The notes under the pieces were generated by a model. That model was not told the DNA's origin and ran no database searches. It was given only the letters and a program-made list of their open reading frames with translations. A stretch of DNA of 64,000 bases. Origin: Tridacna crocea (lineage: Eukaryota > Mollusca > Bivalvia > Cardiida > Cardiidae). The stretch spans positions 20,381,501-20,445,500 of the forward strand of contig OX031063.1 in assembly GCA_943736015.1 (NCBI GenBank). Reading direction: 5' to 3'. Positions within the stretch are counted from its first letter, which is position 1, and each line of letters starts with the position of its first letter. This document shows positions 59,898 through 64,000 of the stretch, in pieces. The translations under genes were made by a program, and so were the position numbers.

Positions 59898-60265
59898 AGG
59901 AGGGGAAGTGTTATGTAGATAGGATATACAGAGACCTGTTTTCAGAATATTCTAGAAACATGATGAATATTTATTGTTTTTTTCCATTGTGGTTATTTTT
60001 AGAGACAGGTTGTTAGTAGACGAGCTGTTTACTAATCCATGATGTCATCTTTCTAGAAAAGACTAATCTAGAATTTCCCAAGCTGGTATAAATAGGAGTG
60101 ACTTACTTGGTGATTTGGATTTTGAAGTTAAATTTGTGGCTTTGTGGTTACAGAACTTAGAAAAAGATAAAATCTCATTAAACGAGCCTTGGAAAAATGT
60201 TATCATGCGAATCTTTTGCAAGCTTGGTAACTTTTTTTAGGTGCCCTTAAAGCCAACGAACGCCA
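59898..60265 (+). mobile_element. PPT and 3' LTR, copy B
   Basis: AGGAGGGGAAG then TGTTATGTAGATAGG to GCCAACGAACGCCA, about 357 bp for the LTR. Probably the fullest LTR in the window. Confidence 0.78.
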
Positions 60266-60502
60266 GATTGTTTTTATCTAAAGACACATAATCAGTTTAT
60301 GATATAGAAGATAATAAACCGTATGCATGTGAGTTTACAAATCTGTCACTAGAGTGGGATGCGATGCGGTTGAAAGAAAAAGACTAGTTTTTTAACCACA
60401 ACAAATTCCATTCGAGTGACAGACTTTTAATATCACACATAACCAGTTAAATAACTTATTTATTATATTCCTAGTTCACCCTTTTTATTATAGTATCTAT
60501 CA

Positions 60503-60676
60503 AGACGACAAAATAAAAGTGACTGAAAATTTGAAATTTGTTTTGTGAAAGGTAGAAAACATAGTAGGAAAAGGAGAAAATGCTGGTTACCAGCATTTTC
60601 TGCTTTTCCCACTATGTTTTCCAAAGGCTTCTTTCTCAGGGGCGTCAAAAGTAGGGATTGTGTGGTAATGGATTAA
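60503..60676 (+). mobile_element. P1 MITE, 5'-truncated by unit B
   Basis: Starts inside the element at ACGACAAAATAAAAG and ends GGTAATGGATTAA. Palindrome intact. Its missing 5' tip is probably the piece at 55902-55919. Confidence 0.85.
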
Positions 60677-61965
60677 GCTCACTTTTGTCGGCGCATGGCT
60701 CAAATATGTATGTATAACAAAAAAAAGCAGATAAGTATCGTTCAAGCTAACCCTTGAGAGCGACCAACAGTTGAACTGTATATGTATGAGCCTTATAAAT
60801 GACTGAAATAATGTAATATGACAACCTTATCTGCTAGAATACATTTATTTAACAATGTATTTGGAAATGAGTACCAAATATCAGATATATATAATTTGTT
60901 GCAGTCTAATCCTGATCAAAAGTGCAGGCGAAAAAGAGGGAATTGACCAAAGTGCAGTTAGGAGAAACCCTTTCCTTGACAACTATTTAATTTCAACCTT
61001 TTTCACCTTCTAGAGCAGATTTTTAGAGCAATTTAATACGGCTTTGATCGAGCTTAGAATTTGTTAATGGGTGATGTAGATGCAGGATCAGACTGCATGT
61101 TCTGTGCAGTCTGATCTAGGATCTACGCCGGCCACAAAAGCTATTTCATGTCTCCATACTGCCAGTGAAAGAATTACACAGAAAACTTGAAAACATCAAA
61201 AAATACTCACAGGTCCTCGTTGTCGCCTCTAAAATGCTTCAAGATAGCAATGGAATCCCAGTTTTTATATCCCGAAACGAAATAAAACCCCGCATCTCCT
61301 TTAAAACATTTTGTCGATCAATCGAACACGCACTAAGTGTCAGTTTTGTTTATTATCAAATTTATATTCTAAGATATTGTTCCATCGATACCTGGCCCCG
61401 GGCTTTACCCTTCAACTGCTAAGTAAGTTATTAATGAATTTAAATCTTCAACCAATGATAAAAAAAAACGGAATATTTCAATATCAACGATCGTCTACCC
61501 GTTAAAACATCTCATTGTACCGGACAGTGTAGATTCAGGATCAGCCTGCACGTTCTGTGCAGTCTGATCTTGGATCTACACTTTCCACTGAAGAGGATTC
61601 TACTCGTGCCTAGCAACCCAAGGGTTGAAGCGCTTCGGATGGACATTGTCTCACGCGAACTTGCAATTAAATCTGATGGTTTCGCTAGATATTGGAATTG
61701 AAGTGTAAATAATTCAATAGGGATGTTGTCGCAGACCGGCTAAAGTGCTTCTTTTTCCCTTTAGGCTACAAAGTCGACTCACTGTCTTTTTGCAGACGGT
61801 GTAGATTAAGATCATATTGCATAAAACGTGCACTTTGATCTTGAATCTTCACTTTCCGATAACAAAATATTTTTTTTCTCAAATTTATAGGTTTGAAATA
61901 ACGTTATTCGTGTTTCTACTACTATCGGCTTGCTTGTTAAGCAGGAAAAGGGTGTTGTTGTTTTT
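60677..61965. other. Gene-free stretch with three P3 palindromes
   Basis: P3 copies at about 61073-61130, 61521-61627 (with the GCCTAGCAACCCAAGGGTTGAA end) and 61793-61856 lie within 800 bp. No gene is supported. Confidence 0.7.
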
Positions 61966-61966
61966 T

Positions 61967-62392
61967 CAACTCATGACAAAATTTTTGTCTGGTCCAGATT
62001 GAAAGCAGATGCAGAGGATGATTTTAATGTAACTAAAAGCATGATATCTGTCTTTGATAGAAGACAAAACCTTGTGGGAAAAGGAGAAAATGCTGGCGTC
62101 CAGCATTTTCTCCTTTTCCCAAAAGGTTTTCAAACTGCTTCTTTCTCACGGTGGTGTGGTATAAGGTTATTTTTTTACCACACAACTTTGTGTTATAACG
62201 ACTTTGAGAATGTTTTTGGACACCTCGTGGAAATAGGAGAAAATACTGTTGATCATTATTTCCTTTTTTTCCAACAAGGTTTTCTATCGTTTCAAAAATA
62301 AAAAGCTTTGTTTGTGCTAGCTGGGCCAGATTAGAATTGTTGTCTGCAATCGCTTTCAATTTAGTGATAACTAAAACTTTGTCGGACGTCTT
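61967..62392. mobile_element. Two adjacent P1 MITE copies in opposite orientation
   Basis: 61967-62170: plus copy with perfect palindrome (GTGGGAAAAGGAGAAAATGC). 62173-62392: reverse, decayed copy (TACCACACAACTTTG, GTCTGCAATCGCTTTCAATT, TTTGTCGGACG). They abut almost end to end. Confidence 0.78.
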
Positions 62393-64000
62393 CTTTTTCA
62401 AGCAAAACAAATCTGAAAGAAACAATGTCAAATAGTTTTCATAAAACACGCCCGAATTTTTTTTTAGATACGGTCGAAATGTTTTTGTAAAATAAATTGA
62501 ATTTATTTTGAAATCTAATTCAAGAAAATATATCAGAATGTCTTGTATATCTTGTAATAGCTAATGGAATAATCGCTCGGTTAAGATGGTTTCTTCTATT
62601 TTGCAATTTTCTTTTAAGGCCCAAATGCGGCCAATAGTAAACAAAACGGGTGTTTAAATGTATTTAGATTTTAAGCAGATTTTTATGCTGAATAAATGTT
62701 ATATTATACCATTTATAAATACTGCGATTATTCTAAAAATGGCAATCGTTTATTATGCGGTCGACTAAAGTGCTAGTCGCTGGTATAAAAACACATTTGA
62801 TATTTGCCATATCGCTCTATCTTTTGTTAACTGTTTATTTGGTTGTAAATCGTATTTTTCTGTCAGTAACTTACATCTCAGTAGAACTTACATTACCAGA
62901 TTGTCATCTTTACGATAAATTCTATACTTTTAACAGGTATGATATAAGTTCAAAGGCATTTTAATACCATTTTGTTTACTTTTGGCCGCTGTTTTGCCTT
63001 GTAACTATTCTTTTCTTTTCCAACAACAAATCTGCATCAAACGACTTCGAAAACTTTTTTTTTCATTATATATGAGTAATTGACTTGAAATTTGGCTCAA
63101 GAAAACATATGAAAACATCTTGTGGCTGAAGGAACGATTGCTCGATCAGGACAGTGTCTCATTTTTCAAGGCAGTTTAAACCCTATGTTGTGGGTACTCA
63201 TTACAATCGTCTCGAATAGGTTTTAGTGGAGAATAATAAGTTTCTTTATTTTTTAATTCAAAATCAGTCCTTCTACCTGGAGCTTTGGGTTTACGATAAG
63301 CAAGCAGAAAAAACAATGCTTGGGTAACATATTAATGTTCTTAATTGCCTACGGTAGCTTTGTACTTTGTACTTTTCCCTGACCTTGCAACACAGTGAGG
63401 AATTTCTTTTTAAAGTTGTCTCCCTTTAATCCTTGTTTTCTCGATTTGGTTAAACATAGTCATTCGCCTTGGATTGAGAAACAGGTTCTTGCAGCCAATC
63501 TTTCTCGATTCTTCTTCCTTGAAACCTCATCAGTAGTCGCCTTGGGCATACAGGCCAATGAAAAGCCTCAAAATTGGCACATGCTGCCTAGAATCGAGCT
63601 CGGGACCGTGTTGATATGAGACCAAGGCTTTATGTACACTTTTTCAATAACAGCTTTTTCCTATTTCTAACAATCCCTAGTTTTAGATATGTTTTCGTCC
63701 TTTTTCACAAAAAATAACTTTTGAGTCACACATGTATTTTGTCGTCTGCAAACGTTTTCAGTTTTGAAGTGTCTAAATTTGGTAAAGAGTAACCGCACGC
63801 CTCCATTAGACGACTCCATCCATTTTAATGCAGACTATCTATGAAAAAAATAGGCAAGAGGAGAATTTATAAGAAAAACGTATTCATATGTAATTTTTTT
63901 AAACAAGTTTTCTGTTTCTCACGGTGCCATTGTAAAAAAAAAAACAGTAATTATTTTATTACATGTTTTAATCATAAATAATTTATACAACTCTACACAC
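62393..64000. other. Gene-free end of window with a P1 fragment
   Basis: 63655-63793 is a P1 reverse fragment (GTCGTCTGCAAACG, AATTTGGTAAAGAG). A weak box-B-like tract (GAGCTCGATTC, minus) near 63590 could be a SINE remnant. Nothing else is supported. Confidence 0.5.

Larger units (their letters stand above)
55918..60502. repeat. Segmental duplication, unit B
   Basis: Same order as unit A, offset about 5.95 kb at its left edge and 5.77 kb at the LTR. It is flanked on both sides by pieces of one P1 MITE (55902-55919 and 60503-60676). Non-coding 55918-57110 shows no LTR, gag or promoter that I recognise. Confidence 0.85.

Noticed and set aside
61211-61298. Possible minus-strand exon reading GFYFVSGYKNWDSIAILK with donor CT|GTGAGT
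   Set aside because: It vaguely resembles a hAT-type zinc finger, but it stands alone, the acceptor is weak, and the opposite strand is equally open with its own acceptor. Not enough support to annotate.
61930-62449. Two long overlapping ORFs (123 and 138 aa)
   Set aside because: Both are read through palindromic P1 elements, whose inverted arms keep the two strands open together.
1-64000. CRISPR array or prokaryotic operon
   Set aside because: No regularly spaced direct repeats with unique spacers, no ribosome-binding sites or long uninterrupted ORFs. Introns and SINEs mark this as animal DNA.

Overview
The window is animal nuclear DNA: AT-rich, with short exons bounded by GT-AG introns, long intergenic stretches, tRNA-derived SINEs and very many short palindromic elements. 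Two SINEs near 16.5-17.2 kb carry a core and a CAATCAAT-type tail of the kind I associate with mollusc genomes, and Mieap-like genes in multiple copies also fit a bivalve. I cannot name the species. No prokaryotic features, rRNA, intact tRNA or CRISPR array is seen.

Gene content. (1) About 0.8-35.8 kb holds a cluster of Mieap-like (SPATA18, 'mitochondria-eating protein' family) genes. A minus-strand gene of six exons (15440 down to 8589) lies head-to-head with a plus-strand gene of seven exons (20503-26302, about 410 aa). A second plus-strand gene of eight exons follows (30103-35783, 409 aa). A pseudogene of the last two exons (793-1915, minus) sits in a ~2-kb direct repeat. All copies share the order Y-x-x-E helical block, A-x-x-x-C exon, 36-41-codon exon, then a C-terminal exon with W-x-M, PP, VWP and KG motifs. 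Most of these exons are hidden in a six-frame ORF view and were found by matching splice sites and phases. (2) At 43298-38761 (minus) lies a five-exon METTL27-like SAM-dependent methyltransferase of 259 aa, with possible extra 5' exons at 45.8 and 46.9 kb. (3) From 49964 to 60502 a tandem segmental duplication contains two broken copies of a Ty3/gypsy-related LTR element. Its pol order is integrase, then reverse transcriptase, then RNase H, then PPT and LTR. That is a Copia-like order, as in Gmr1-type elements. Shared lesions show that the element was already dead when the segment was duplicated.

The remainder is dominated by foldback/MITE families. The main one (P1, about 25 full or partial copies) runs from TTAA-CCC/CTC to GGG-TTAA, is about 225 bp long and has a central ~26-bp-arm palindrome. 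TTAA targets and CCC ends suggest piggyBac-type mobilisation. A sister family (P2) has similar ends but a different central palindrome. Families P3 (GTGTAGATC palindromes), P4 (GGTCAGCCTG palindromes) and P7 (TTCTTAAGAA-ended foldbacks) also recur, along with single foldbacks, minisatellites and two ~35-150-bp tandem duplications. They fill introns and intergenic DNA and appear to have been involved in local rearrangement.

How the genes relate: the Mieap-like genes are paralogues that presumably act in mitochondrial quality control, and the head-to-head pair could share a promoter region. The methyltransferase is an unrelated neighbour. All exon models are hand-built without transcript evidence.
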